Of a DNA stretch of 64,000 nucleotides, positions 1-8,689 are shown piece after piece. The translations under genes and the position numbers were made by a program. Source of the stretch: Pirellulales bacterium (lineage in GTDB: Bacteria; Planctomycetota; Planctomycetia; Pirellulales; JAEUIK01); contig JAIESQ010000099.1 of NCBI GenBank assembly GCA_019745975.1, positions 23,066 through 87,065 of the forward strand, written 5' to 3'. Below the pieces are notes generated by a model. The model was not told the DNA's origin. It worked only from the letters and a program-made list of their open reading frames with translations, and did not search any database. Position 1 is the first letter of the stretch; the number at the start of each line of letters is the position of its first letter.

Positions 1-1314
1 ATCCTCATCGGCGGCTACGATGGCGGCGCCGGTCAGCAAGGCAACAACGTGATCATTGCCGGCAACGGCGCCAACACGATCTACGGCAACGGCATCAGTG
101 GCGCCGCAGGCGCTACCGCCGGCAATCACTTGATCGTGGGCGGCTCGGGGGCCGACACCATTTACGGTGCCTTCGGAACCGTCGCCAGCAATGGCGGTGA
201 AGGGGGCCGCAACCTGATCATCGGCGGCGGTGGCGCCGACACGATCTATGCCTCGCAGACTGCCGACGGCCCCGAAGGGGGACACGGCAGCATTCTCGTA
301 TCGGGCACCACCACGCTGAATCTCGCGGCGCTCCAAGCCGTGTTGGCCGAATGGACGTCGAACCACAGCTACGCCGAGCGCGTCGCCAACATTCAAGGAC
401 TAACTAGCGCGAGCTTCGCCAGCCGCCTCAACGGCACCAATTATCTGAAGGTCAATCAAACGGTCGCCAACGATACCGGCGCCGACAAACTCTGGGGAGA
501 CAGCAACGGACAGCTCAACTGGTTCCTGTTCGGCGGCGCGCAAGATTCCGTGGTCCGCATCAAGGCGGGCGAAACGCTGACGAACCTCTCGACAAGCGCC
601 GCGGCCGCGCTGCCGACGCTCGCTCCCGGCAGCGGCGTTACCCAGAACTGGACGCTAACGATGGCCGAGGAGTTCTCAGGCACCGCGCTTGATGCCTCGC
701 GGTGGAGCCCCAACTATTTCTGGTCGCCCACGGTGATCAACGGCGAGCTACAGGATTACCTGCCGCAGCAAGTGTCGGTCTCAGGCGGTATCTGCACGCT
801 GCGCGCCGAGCGGGCCGGCGCGCGCTACAATAGCGGCGTGATCTCCAGCTTTGGCAAGTTCTCGCAGGCGTACGGCTTCTTCGAAGCGCGACTCAAGTGG
901 CCCGGCGGACCAGGCACCTGGCCGGCGTTCTGGCTCTACGCTGAAGATCGTTCGTGGCCCCCAGAGATCGACATCATGGAGGCCAACGGCTACCGGCCGC
1001 GGATGACGTGGCCGAACTATCACTGGCTCGATGGCGCCACGCAACGCTCCGATCCGACGTACATCGACACCGGCGTCGACTTGACCGCCGGGTTTCACAC
1101 CTACGGGCTGCTCTGGCAGCCCGGGTTGCTCGTTTGGTACGTCGACGGGCAAGAGGTCAAGCGGGTGAGCGGAAGTCACGTCACGAGCCAACCGATGCAC
1201 TTGAACTTGAATCTGGCAATCGCGCCACCGGGCAATCCGGGCATGCCAACGCCCGATGCCACCACGGCATTCCCTTCCCAAATGCAGATCGACTACGTCC
1301 GCGTCTGGAGATAG
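1..1314 (+). CDS. Secreted Gly/Asp-rich repeat protein with C-terminal GH16 glucanase domain (5' partial)
   Basis: The frame is open from the first base, so the start lies outside the window; the GTG at 49 is probably internal. The visible N-terminal 100 residues are Gly/Asn/Asp-rich repeats of the type GGSGADTIYGA, similar to hemolysin-type calcium-binding repeats. A linker leads to a GH16 domain from about residue 219. The motif EIDIMEA (about residues 322-328) supplies the nucleophile and acid/base glutamates of the laminarinase/agarase family, and aromatic residues typical of the beta-jelly-roll cleft surround it. The expected role is endo-hydrolysis of a beta-glucan or galactan outside the cell. 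The GH16 call is firm; the substrate and the function of the repeats are inferred. The next gene is convergent. Confidence 0.88.
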   Translation: MLIGGYDGGAGQQGNNVIIAGNGANTIYGNGISGAAGATAGNHLIVGGSGADTIYGAFGTVASNGGEGGRNLIIGGGGADTIYASQTADGPEGGHGSILVSGTTTLNLAALQAVLAEWTSNHSYAERVANIQGLTSASFASRLNGTNYLKVNQTVANDTGADKLWGDSNGQLNWFLFGGAQDSVVRIKAGETLTNLSTSAAAALPTLAPGSGVTQNWTLTMAEEFSGTALDASRWSPNYFWSPTVINGELQDYLPQQVSVSGGICTLRAERAGARYNSGVISSFGKFSQAYGFFEARLKWPGGPGTWPAFWLYAEDRSWPPEIDIMEANGYRPRMTWPNYHWLDGATQRSDPTYIDTGVDLTAGFHTYGLLWQPGLLVWYVDGQEVKRVSGSHVTSQPMHLNLNLAIAPPGNPGMPTPDATTAFPSQMQIDYVRVWR

Positions 1315-1365
1315 TGCGACGCCGCCGCCACGCCACCCGAGAGAGCTCTTGGCAAGATGTGCGGG

Positions 1366-1809
1366 TTAGGCGCTGGGCGGCTGCCGGTGAACCGCCAGGG
1401 CGCTGGCCCCTTCGAGCCGGTCGACCTCGACTTCGAGCTCGGCGACCAGCCGCTCGAGATTGGCCTCCAATTCGGCGACGCGGCCGAAGGCCTGGTCGCC
1501 CGACTGCTGGCGCCGGCGGGCGAAACGCACCCTCATTTCAGGGAGTCGATTGCGGTCTCCGGGCTGCGAGCTCCGCTCGCAGGTTTGTGCCTCGGCTTCA
1601 ACAACCTCGTCGACCGCCGGTGCGTAGAGACGCAGCGACACCGGGGCGGCGGGCGCTTCGGGAACCTCAACTGCCGCCAGCGCCGCCGCGAGGCGATCCA
1701 GCTCCATTTCCGTGTCGGCGACCGATCGGTCGGACGTGCCAGCCGGCTGATCCCAGGTTTCCAGATGAACGATGCGAAACACAGGTCGCTTGCTGATAGC
1801 AGATCGCAC
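1366..1809 (-). CDS. Small hypothetical protein with C-terminal coiled coil
   Basis: The reading frame gives about 147 residues from a GTG at 1809, with a GAGG about ten bases upstream; the frame stays open much further but that part lies under the kinase gene and looks non-coding. The first third holds a hydrophobic strand (RPVFRIVHLETWDQ), and the last 40 residues are a heptad-like run of Glu, Leu, Val and Arg ending in a proline-rich tail, so a short coiled coil is likely. No family is recognised. The opposite strand also has an open frame, but its Arg/Gly-rich translation looks like a shadow. Start and reality are both uncertain. Confidence 0.45.
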   Translation of the reverse strand: MRSAISKRPVFRIVHLETWDQPAGTSDRSVADTEMELDRLAAALAAVEVPEAPAAPVSLRLYAPAVDEVVEAEAQTCERSSQPGDRNRLPEMRVRFARRRQQSGDQAFGRVAELEANLERLVAELEVEVDRLEGASALAVHRQPPSA

Positions 1810-2344
1810 GGAGCGGGCCTCGCACGGCAGCGGCCCTCGACATCCGCATCTCGGCGCGGGGCCAACAGCTCTCGAAGCGCAGGTCGATGGCCGCCGGCCG
1901 ATCATCGGGAGGCCGTGCGAGCCGCCACGTCGACTCGTAATGCCATTACGCCCCGCGCACCTATGTAAGTGCTTCGGCTGCGGGCTGGCCGCCGACTTGA
2001 ATCGAAAACCGCGATCCAACACGGTGCCGCGAGTTCGCCCCGACGGCGCCAAGGCATTTGGGAAGAATGCGTCGGTCGCATCGGCAATCGCTGGTAGTTG
2101 CCCGGCGAAACCACGGCGGTAGCATCTTCCGACTCGCCGTGGCGCACCACGTGCGGCGCGCCCGGCACAGTGGCCTGGCATTCCCCGGCGGCAGGGTGGC
2201 ACACGGACCCCGGCTCCCGTTAGAATCGGTCTTGCCGCACCCCGCCCGCAGCGGCAAAAGCTCCCTACGCCACGTATAGTCTTGTAGAAGCCGACCTCCC
2301 GCCCCGCACAGGCTGGGTGGCGTTTTTCTCTTGCGGGGTACCGC
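1810..2344. other. Intergenic stretch, no supported gene
   Basis: About 535 bases with several overlapping open frames on both strands, all with Arg/Pro-rich translations that look like GC-rich noise. It probably carries the promoter of the kinase gene at 2345. A short C/G-rich imperfect hairpin lies about 20-50 bases before that start, but I would not call it a defined regulatory site. Confidence 0.4.
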
Positions 2345-5179
2345 GTGACCGCTCCTACATCCCTTGGCTGTCCTGAGCGCTCGGTTTTGTTAGCGTTCGT
2401 CGAGGGACGGCTTTCCAACGCTGAAGCCGATCGGGTGCGGCAGCACTTGTCGGGCTGCGAGCACTGCCGACACCATCTGCCCGATGTGCCCACGATCGGG
2501 CCCGAAGACGGTATCCGGATCGGCCACCTGGTCAACGAGTCGATTCCCCCGACGGCCGTCACGAGCCAACAGGACACCCAGCGAACTCCCGTTCCGGGCG
2601 CCGCTGGTTCATCGCCTGCCAGCCCGGCGGCAACCGACAGCGTAAAACCCGACAGCGGCGTGTCGCTCAATAAACCGGCACCACCGCCCGCCGACAGCTC
2701 AACGCTGGCACGCGGTGGATTCTCCCCCCCCGCGCGACCGGCAGCCCCCACGCCGGGGAGCGCTCCGCCGGTCGAAGTCAGCCGCGCGCGGATCACCTTG
2801 GGCCCGTCGCGGCACGTTACCGCGGTCGGGTCGAGCGGCGCCCCGCCTAAAGGCCGCAAGGCCGATGCCCGTTATCCGTTCCTCGATCCACCTCGCGTCG
2901 CTGGCGATTTGGGCTGGCTGTCCGGCTATCGCGTGGTGCGTCTGATTGGGTCCGGCGGAATGGGACAGGTGTTCGAGGCGATCGACGAAACGCTCGCGCG
3001 GCGCGTGGCCATCAAAGTCGTCCATCCGCAACTGGCTGGCACCACGAATCACGAGCGCTTCTTGCAAGAGGCCCGCGCCGCGGCCGCCCTCCCTGGCGAA
3101 CATATTGCCACGATCTACCAGGCCGGCTTCCAAGGGGATGTCCCCTTTCTGGCGATGGAGTATCTGACCGGCGAAACCCTCGAAGCGCGCTTGGAACGCG
3201 ATCGCTGGCTGCCGCTCTCGACCGCGCTGCGGATCGCGCGCGAGGCGGCGCAAGGGCTCGCCGCGGCGCACGCCCACGGCGTCATCCATCGCGACGTCAA
3301 ACCGGCCAACCTCTGGCTCGAATCGGCGCGCCCTGGCGACGATCTCAAAGGCGTCAAGCTACTCGACTTCGGCATCGCCCGCGCGATCGAGCGCGACGTG
3401 CAGGTCACCCGCGACGGCGAGATCGTCGGCACCCCGCACTTCATGGCTCCCGAGCAGGCCCGCGGCGAAGCGGTCGATCCGCGCACCGATCTCTTCGGCT
3501 TGGGATGCGTGATGTACTACATGCTCTCGGGCCAGGTTCCCTTCGGTACGGCCCAGGGCGCGGCACTGATGACGCTGGTCTCCCCCGATCCGGTCGATTT
3601 AACCGCGCTCGACGGCAAAGTCCCGCGCTCGGTCATTCGACTCGTCGGGCACCTGTTGGAGAAGGATCCGGATCGACGCCCCGCGGATGCAGCCGCGGTA
3701 ATCGATGCGATCAACCGCATCGAAGAGAACGAGATGCAAAGTAGCAGCCGGGTTGCGCTGCCGATGAGCCAAATCATCGCCGGGCCGATCGCGCCGCGCC
3801 GCCGCCTGGCCTGGGGAGCCATGATGGGGGCCGCCTGCATCCTGGCATCGCTGGCCGTGGGAGGGATCGCGCTCTATTACGAGTTCTACGGACGCGGCCC
3901 AGCGGCCGGCGCCACTGCTGACGGGCAAAACAACTCAGTGGTTGGCGATGGACACTCCACAAGCGGCCCTCCCGGCAAGAGCCCACAGGCCCCCGCGCCG
4001 CCTCCCCAGGGCGAACCGATCCTCGTCGGTATTTTGCACTCGTTGACTGGCACGATGGCCAATAGCGAGCTGCCTGTCTCCGACGCCGCCCATCTGGCGG
4101 TCGAAGAGCTCAACGCCGCCGGTGGGTTGCTGGGCCGACCGGTCGAGGCCCGGATCGTCGACGGCGCGTCGGACGAAGAGACCTTTGCCACGCGGGCCGA
4201 GGAGCTGATCGCCCGCGACAAAGTCTCGGTGATTTTCGGCTGCTGGACTTCGTCGAGCCGCAAGCGCGTCAAGGAAGTCGTCGAGCGGCACGACAATCTG
4301 CTCGTCTACCCGCTGGCGGGCGAAGGGCTCGAGCAATCGCCGAACATCCTCTACCTGGGCGGTCCCAACCACAAGCTCATGGATGCCGCCAAGTGGTGCT
4401 TCGCCTTTCTCGAGAAGCGCAAGTTCCTGCTCGTCGGCTCCGACTATGTCTTTCCTCGCGCTGCCAACGCAATCATCAAGGATCAACTCAGCGGGCTGGG
4501 CGCGCAGGTCGTCGGCGAAGTTTACGTCCCGCTCGGCGAAACCGATATGTCGGACGTCGTCAAGGCGATCGACGCCGGCAAGCCCGACGTGATCCTCAAC
4601 ACGATCAACGGCGACAGCAATGTCGCCTTCTTTCGCCGCCTGCGCAGCACGGGGCTCGACTATGAGAAAGTGCCGATCGTATCGTTCAGCATTGCCGAGA
4701 CGGATTTGCGGGCGATGCGGCCTCAAGACGTCGTTGGCACCTACGCCTGCTGGTGCTGGTTCGAGCGGGTGCCGGGGGCGAGCAGCGCGGATTTCGTGGC
4801 CCGCTTTCGGCATCGCTTTGGCGCCTCGCGGCTGGTAGGCGATCCGGAGATGGCGGCCCATACGGCGGTGCATCTGTGGGCTCAAGCGGTTACAGCGGCT
4901 GGTACCGCCGATCCCGCCGCGGTGCGCAAGGCCCTGCTCGGCCAGAGCAGGCCCTCGCCGGAAGGAACGATCCACGTCGACCCCGAGCTGTTGGCCTGCT
5001 GGCGGACACCGCGGATCGGCCGCATTCTGCCCGACCTAAGCTTTGAAGTGGTCTGGCAAGCGCCTGCTCCGCTGCGCCCCGTGCTCTACCCGCCGTCGCG
5101 CACGCCTGAGGAATGGAACGCCTTCCTCGAAAAGCTGTACCGCGACTGGGGGAACCACTGGACGGCGCCGCACGACTAA
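2345..5179 (+). CDS. Zinc-finger/Ser-Thr protein kinase fused to UrtA-like solute-binding domain
   Basis: A 944-residue membrane receptor kinase starting at GTG. Residues 9-45 form an anti-sigma-type zinc finger (C..H..CEHC). A Pro-rich linker precedes a Hanks-type kinase domain at about 190-465: G-loop GSGGMGQVFEA, VAIKVV, HRDVKPAN, DFGIAR and APEQ are intact, so it should be active. One membrane segment lies near 487-515. The remainder, about 558-912, resembles the periplasmic amide/urea binding proteins of branched-chain-type ABC systems (UrtA/AmiC): LVGILHSLTGTMANSE, then GCWTSSSRKRVK. No transporter genes are adjacent, so the binding domain probably senses a small amide and signals to the cytosolic kinase. 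This architecture is known from planctomycetes; the ligand is inferred. Confidence 0.88.
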   Translation: MTAPTSLGCPERSVLLAFVEGRLSNAEADRVRQHLSGCEHCRHHLPDVPTIGPEDGIRIGHLVNESIPPTAVTSQQDTQRTPVPGAAGSSPASPAATDSVKPDSGVSLNKPAPPPADSSTLARGGFSPPARPAAPTPGSAPPVEVSRARITLGPSRHVTAVGSSGAPPKGRKADARYPFLDPPRVAGDLGWLSGYRVVRLIGSGGMGQVFEAIDETLARRVAIKVVHPQLAGTTNHERFLQEARAAAALPGEHIATIYQAGFQGDVPFLAMEYLTGETLEARLERDRWLPLSTALRIAREAAQGLAAAHAHGVIHRDVKPANLWLESARPGDDLKGVKLLDFGIARAIERDVQVTRDGEIVGTPHFMAPEQARGEAVDPRTDLFGLGCVMYYMLSGQVPFGTAQGAALMTLVSPDPVDLTALDGKVPRSVIRLVGHLLEKDPDRRPADAAAVIDAINRIEENEMQSSSRVALPMSQIIAGPIAPRRRLAWGAMMGAACILASLAVGGIALYYEFYGRGPAAGATADGQNNSVVGDGHSTSGPPGKSPQAPAPPPQGEPILVGILHSLTGTMANSELPVSDAAHLAVEELNAAGGLLGRPVEARIVDGASDEETFATRAEELIARDKVSVIFGCWTSSSRKRVKEVVERHDNLLVYPLAGEGLEQSPNILYLGGPNHKLMDAAKWCFAFLEKRKFLLVGSDYVFPRAANAIIKDQLSGLGAQVVGEVYVPLGETDMSDVVKAIDAGKPDVILNTINGDSNVAFFRRLRSTGLDYEKVPIVSFSIAETDLRAMRPQDVVGTYACWCWFERVPGASSADFVARFRHRFGASRLVGDPEMAAHTAVHLWAQAVTAAGTADPAAVRKALLGQSRPSPEGTIHVDPELLACWRTPRIGRILPDLSFEVVWQAPAPLRPVLYPPSRTPEEWNAFLEKLYRDWGNHWTAPHD

Positions 5180-5281
5180 CGCGATGCGGAAGCGCCTCAA
5201 CCCTCGGTTCCACGCGGCGTGCCGTGGTGCCAGCCCAGTGGCTCGTCGATCGGTTCACTGCCATCCTGTTACGATAAGCTT

Positions 5282-6160
5282 GTGATTCACTACAACCGCA
5301 AAGCCTGGTGGCGGATCTCGCTGGCCTTCTACGGCACCGTGCTGCCGCAGGTACTCGGTCGCGTCGGCTTGCTAACTGGCTTCTGCCTGCTGCTGAGCCT
5401 GGTCGACGACTTCATGAAGCGCGAGTGGGGCGGCGAGGTGCGCGTCCCCGAGCTCGATCAGCTCGGTCACCAGGTGCTCGGCGTGGCAATGAGCATGTTG
5501 ATCGTGTTCCGCACGAACTCCTCGAACCAGCGCTATTGGGAAGCGCGCACCTTGTGGGGCGCGCTGGTCAACGCCTCGCGCAACCTGGCGCGGCTGGCCA
5601 GCGTGTACGCCGGCCCGGCCGACGACTTGGGGCGGTTGATTGCCGCCTACCCGATCGCGCTGAAGCAGTCGCTGCGCGGCAACGAGGATTTGTCGGAGAT
5701 CCGCCCGCTGCTTCCCGGGCGGCTGTTCGAGCAGGTCGTCGCATCGAAGAATCCGCCGCTGACCATCTCTTGCGACATGAGCCGCTGGGTGCAGCGCCGC
5801 CGCAACGACAACCGGCTCGATCCTGTAACGGCCTCGGTGCTCGAACAACAAATCGGCTTCTTGATCGACGCCCGCGGCGGTTGCGAGCGCATTCAGCGAA
5901 CGCCGCTGCCGTTCGTGTACGCCGCGCTCATCAAGCAGTTGCTGTTGTTGTACCTGGCGTCGCTGCCATTGGTGCTCGTCGCTCGGATGGGGTTCGCCGC
6001 TCCGCTGGTTGTGGCGGTCGTCTCGCTGGGTATGCTGGGAATTGAGGAAGCCGGCGTCGAGATCGAGGACCCGTTCGGTCTCGATCCCAATAGTCTGCCG
6101 TTGGAAGACATCTGCCGCACCATCGCTCGCGACGCCAGCGCCGTGACCGCGGTGCCGTAG
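5282..6160 (+). CDS. Bestrophin-family channel protein (UPF0187)
   Basis: About 292 residues, the usual length for bacterial bestrophins. The GTG at 5282 gives MIHYNRKAWWRISLAFYGTV, the normal family N-terminus; the longer frame from 5219 adds an unlikely leader. Family marks include FRTNSSNQRYWEARTLWGAL in the middle of the cytosolic/TM2 region, a hydrophobic segment near residue 220-260, and the C-terminal EIEDPFGLDPNSLPLEDIC. Bacterial members form pentameric ion channels of the inner membrane; selectivity cannot be read from this sequence. It follows the kinase gene by about 100 bases on the same strand and may be co-transcribed. Confidence 0.9.
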   Translation: MIHYNRKAWWRISLAFYGTVLPQVLGRVGLLTGFCLLLSLVDDFMKREWGGEVRVPELDQLGHQVLGVAMSMLIVFRTNSSNQRYWEARTLWGALVNASRNLARLASVYAGPADDLGRLIAAYPIALKQSLRGNEDLSEIRPLLPGRLFEQVVASKNPPLTISCDMSRWVQRRRNDNRLDPVTASVLEQQIGFLIDARGGCERIQRTPLPFVYAALIKQLLLLYLASLPLVLVARMGFAAPLVVAVVSLGMLGIEEAGVEIEDPFGLDPNSLPLEDICRTIARDASAVTAVP

Positions 6161-6240
6161 ATCATGGGGGTCTGGAACTGGGGAACAAATCGCTGGCTCG
6201 CGCGACGTGGCTTGCGCGACCGCGTGAGGGAGTGTCATCG

Positions 6241-7149
6241 ATGTTTGTCGACCGAACGCGCCGCGTGCGGGCGCTGCTGACGATGCTGCTGTGCACGGCC
6301 GCACCGTGCGCACTTTGGGCGCAGAACACCACGAAGCCCTCGGCCGCGGAGGCCGCCGTGCGCCAGGCCAGCAGCGAATACCTCGATGCGCTGGCCCGCG
6401 GCGATGCCAAGGCCCTGGCCGAGCACTGGACCGCCGAGGGGACGTATGTCGATCCCGACGGCGAGATCTTCGCCGCGCGCGACCTGGTTGCCGACATCGC
6501 GGCCACGCCCCCGGCGCCGCGACCCACAGCCAAGCTCAGCGACGTGACGGTGCGCTTTCTCTCGCCCGACGTTGCCGTGCAAGAAGGTCAATCCGAGTTC
6601 GCCTTGCGCGACGGCACACCGGCGCGCGGGCGATTTCACGCCGTCTGGGTGCGGCAAAACGGCCGCTGGCGGCTCGACCGGCTTGAGGACCATCGTGCCG
6701 CGATGCCCTCCCACGCCAGCCGGCTGGCGGTGCTCGAACCATTTGTGGGCGAGTGGTCAGGCGAGGTCAACGGCCGATCCGTGCGCATGACGACACGCTG
6801 GAACGCCGCCAAGACGTTCTTGCGGCAAGACGTCGCGATCGCCGCCGCCGGACGCGAAGTCTCCGGCAGCGTGCAAGTCATCGGTTGGGACCCGCGCGAA
6901 GAGCAGATTCGCTCCTGGGCGTTCTACGACGACGGCGGCCACGGCCAGGGCCTCTGGTCGCAGGAGGCGCACGTCTGGATGGTGCTGGTCGAAAACGTGC
7001 GCGCCGATGGCACGGCCGCCAACGCCACGCACGTTTACCGCTTCGTCGACAAGAACACGCTCGTTTGCCAATCGATTCACGGTAGCGCCGGCGGCGAAGC
7101 CCTCCCCGACGTCGAAGTCACCCTCAAACGCCAGGCGGCCAGTAAGTAG
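6241..7149 (+). CDS. Exported SgcJ/EcaC-like (NTF2 fold) protein with DUF1579-like C-terminal domain
   Basis: About 302 residues. ATG at 6241 is chosen over the in-frame GTG at 6232 because GAGGGAG directly precedes the GTG and is correctly spaced only for the ATG. Residues 1-28 are a signal peptide with a cleavage-like ALWAQ. Residues about 38-155 match SnoaL/NTF2-type SgcJ/EcaC proteins (YLDALARGDAKALAEHWT, then GRFHAVWVRQNGRWRLDRL). The second half (LAVLEPFVGEWSGEV, IGWDPREEQIRSWAFYDDGG) looks like a lipocalin-like domain of the DUF1579 type. No enzymatic residue can be assigned. The two-domain arrangement recurs in planctomycetes; a role in the periplasm is inferred from the signal peptide only. 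Confidence 0.8.
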   Translation: MFVDRTRRVRALLTMLLCTAAPCALWAQNTTKPSAAEAAVRQASSEYLDALARGDAKALAEHWTAEGTYVDPDGEIFAARDLVADIAATPPAPRPTAKLSDVTVRFLSPDVAVQEGQSEFALRDGTPARGRFHAVWVRQNGRWRLDRLEDHRAAMPSHASRLAVLEPFVGEWSGEVNGRSVRMTTRWNAAKTFLRQDVAIAAAGREVSGSVQVIGWDPREEQIRSWAFYDDGGHGQGLWSQEAHVWMVLVENVRADGTAANATHVYRFVDKNTLVCQSIHGSAGGEALPDVEVTLKRQAASK

Positions 7150-7179
7150 TTCAGTTCGTCCTTGCCAGCGAGTCCTTCC

Positions 7180-7947
7180 ATGTTGACGTCCACTCGCAAC
7201 TTCCGTTTGATCTGCGCCGCCCTCGCGGCCTGCGCTCTGCTCGTGGCGAGCGTTCGCGCCCAGCAGCGCCCCCGCGCGCCGCAGCCCAACACCAAACAAC
7301 CCGTTCCGGCAGCCGAGCCGCGACCGCCGGCGGAGCCAGAGCCATCAGCGGACATTCCCACGTCCGAAACTGAGGAGCGCGCCAAGATCGTCAACAGCGA
7401 GCGCTGGAAGCGGCTTGAGCACGAGTTCAACGAGTGGCTCTCCGTGCAGGTGATCTACACGCCCCAGCAAGTTCGCTACATGCAGGAGGAGCTCTACAAC
7501 GAGACATCAAAGATGTCGGCCGCCGAGCTGAAACAGTTTCTCGACGGCATGGAAGCCAAACTCAACGTGGTGCTCAGCCCCGATGCCGCGGAGACGCGGG
7601 CCTGGCTCGGGCAATACCTCTCGATGGTCGCTACCGGGTATCGTGAGCAGTTGCTCAAAACCGTCCCCGACTTCGTCAACATGACCGCCGCCCAGTTAGA
7701 ACAGCAGCACTTGCAACTACGCGCCCGCCGCTTGCAGGGGCAGCAGCAAGCGGCCGCCTTCTCGCGCGGCCGGGGCGAGCTGATGCAAGCCACGCAGCGG
7801 CAACAAGATCGCGATCGCGCCGATGCGGCCGCCGCGCGCGAAAGCAGTCGCGCGCCGCGCTTCAACACGGTGCAGCGCACGCTCGCGCCACGGCAGTACC
7901 AGCGACCCCAAGGCATCGGCTTCGGATTCGGCTGGGGATTCTGGTGA
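7180..7947 (+). CDS. Exported hypothetical protein, Gln/Arg-rich
   Basis: About 255 residues from ATG at 7180, giving a clean signal peptide (LICAALAACALLVASVRAQ); the ORF's TTG at 7162 would place charges ahead of it. After a Pro-rich spacer (about 25-60) comes a helical region with WLSVQVIYTPQQVRYMQEEL and a motif around AETRAWLGQYLSMVATGYREQ, then a Gln-rich coiled segment and a C-terminus ending GFGFGWGFW. I recognise the style as a secreted planctomycete protein but not a function. It follows the preceding gene after about 30 bases, so the two may be one operon. Confidence 0.7.
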   Translation: MLTSTRNFRLICAALAACALLVASVRAQQRPRAPQPNTKQPVPAAEPRPPAEPEPSADIPTSETEERAKIVNSERWKRLEHEFNEWLSVQVIYTPQQVRYMQEELYNETSKMSAAELKQFLDGMEAKLNVVLSPDAAETRAWLGQYLSMVATGYREQLLKTVPDFVNMTAAQLEQQHLQLRARRLQGQQQAAAFSRGRGELMQATQRQQDRDRADAAAARESSRAPRFNTVQRTLAPRQYQRPQGIGFGFGWGFW

Positions 7948-8001
7948 TCGTGTGAACGGCAATTGCCGACCACGAGACCAAGAGATTGGATCCTGGTAAT
8001 G

Positions 8002-8661
8002 CTAGTTGACTGATTTCGCCGTGGCTTGAATGCGCTCTGATAGCGCGCCCAGCGGTACCAAGCGAGCTCGCTTGTCGGGCGACTTCACAATGGGCTGGCT
8101 CGCGGAAAGCATCTCCGAAAATCTGCCGGGGGGCGGCGCGCTTGCCGCTACGGATGTACCCGGCGCCGCGCTTTCTCTGACAGCGTCCGCGATGAGTTCC
8201 CATGCATCCAATCCCGAGCATTCGGCTGGCCAAAGAACTACACAACTCTCGTGAATGGACAATTCGCCGATGACTTTTCGCAGCGCCGCCGGCGCGTCGC
8301 GGCAGATTTGATAGATGTTGGAGCGCTTCGCCCTGAAGAGCCACCACAGTTGGTCCCCTGCCAGTTGCTGGTCTTGGTACCTGTCAGGGATCCAGACCAC
8401 GCGTAGCGTATCCGCCCTCATTTCAATTGATGGTGTAGACTCCCGATGATTCAGCAAGTCAGAGACCCAGCGACAATGGAGCACGACCACTAAGCTCGCG
8501 GCGTCAAGTCGCCCGATCGCCTGGCAAGTTTGCTGCAGATCCACAATCGATGCAATCTTCCCGACATAAACCTGAGTCGGGCGAGTTTTTCCAATGACTT
8601 GCAGGTCGAACCCGGTCAGATTTGAATCGAAGCGATCGAACGGTACGCCTGGTCGTTCCAT
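8002..8661 (-). CDS. Hypothetical protein downstream of dabA
   Basis: About 219 residues from ATG at 8661, chosen because GAGG stands ten bases upstream; an extension to 8718 would overlap the end of dabA. The sequence has alternating hydrophobic and charged segments (LQVIGKTRPTQVYVGKIASI, SLVVVLHCRWVSDLL, CVVLWPAECSGLDAWELI), suggestive of an alpha/beta domain of the receiver or Rossmann type, then a Pro/Ala-rich linker. No signal peptide, membrane segment or known catalytic motif is visible. It is the third gene on the dabB-dabA strand, 28 bases behind dabA, so it probably belongs to that operon. Function unknown. Confidence 0.72.
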   Translation of the reverse strand: MERPGVPFDRFDSNLTGFDLQVIGKTRPTQVYVGKIASIVDLQQTCQAIGRLDAASLVVVLHCRWVSDLLNHRESTPSIEMRADTLRVVWIPDRYQDQQLAGDQLWWLFRAKRSNIYQICRDAPAALRKVIGELSIHESCVVLWPAECSGLDAWELIADAVRESAAPGTSVAASAPPPGRFSEMLSASQPIVKSPDKRARLVPLGALSERIQATAKSVN

Positions 8662-8689
8662 GGTACTACCTCGGTAAGCAGTTTCGACT

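Noticed and set aside
1366..2859. 497-codon minus-strand frame
   Set aside because: Only the last 148 codons have a plausible composition; the rest is antisense to the kinase gene.
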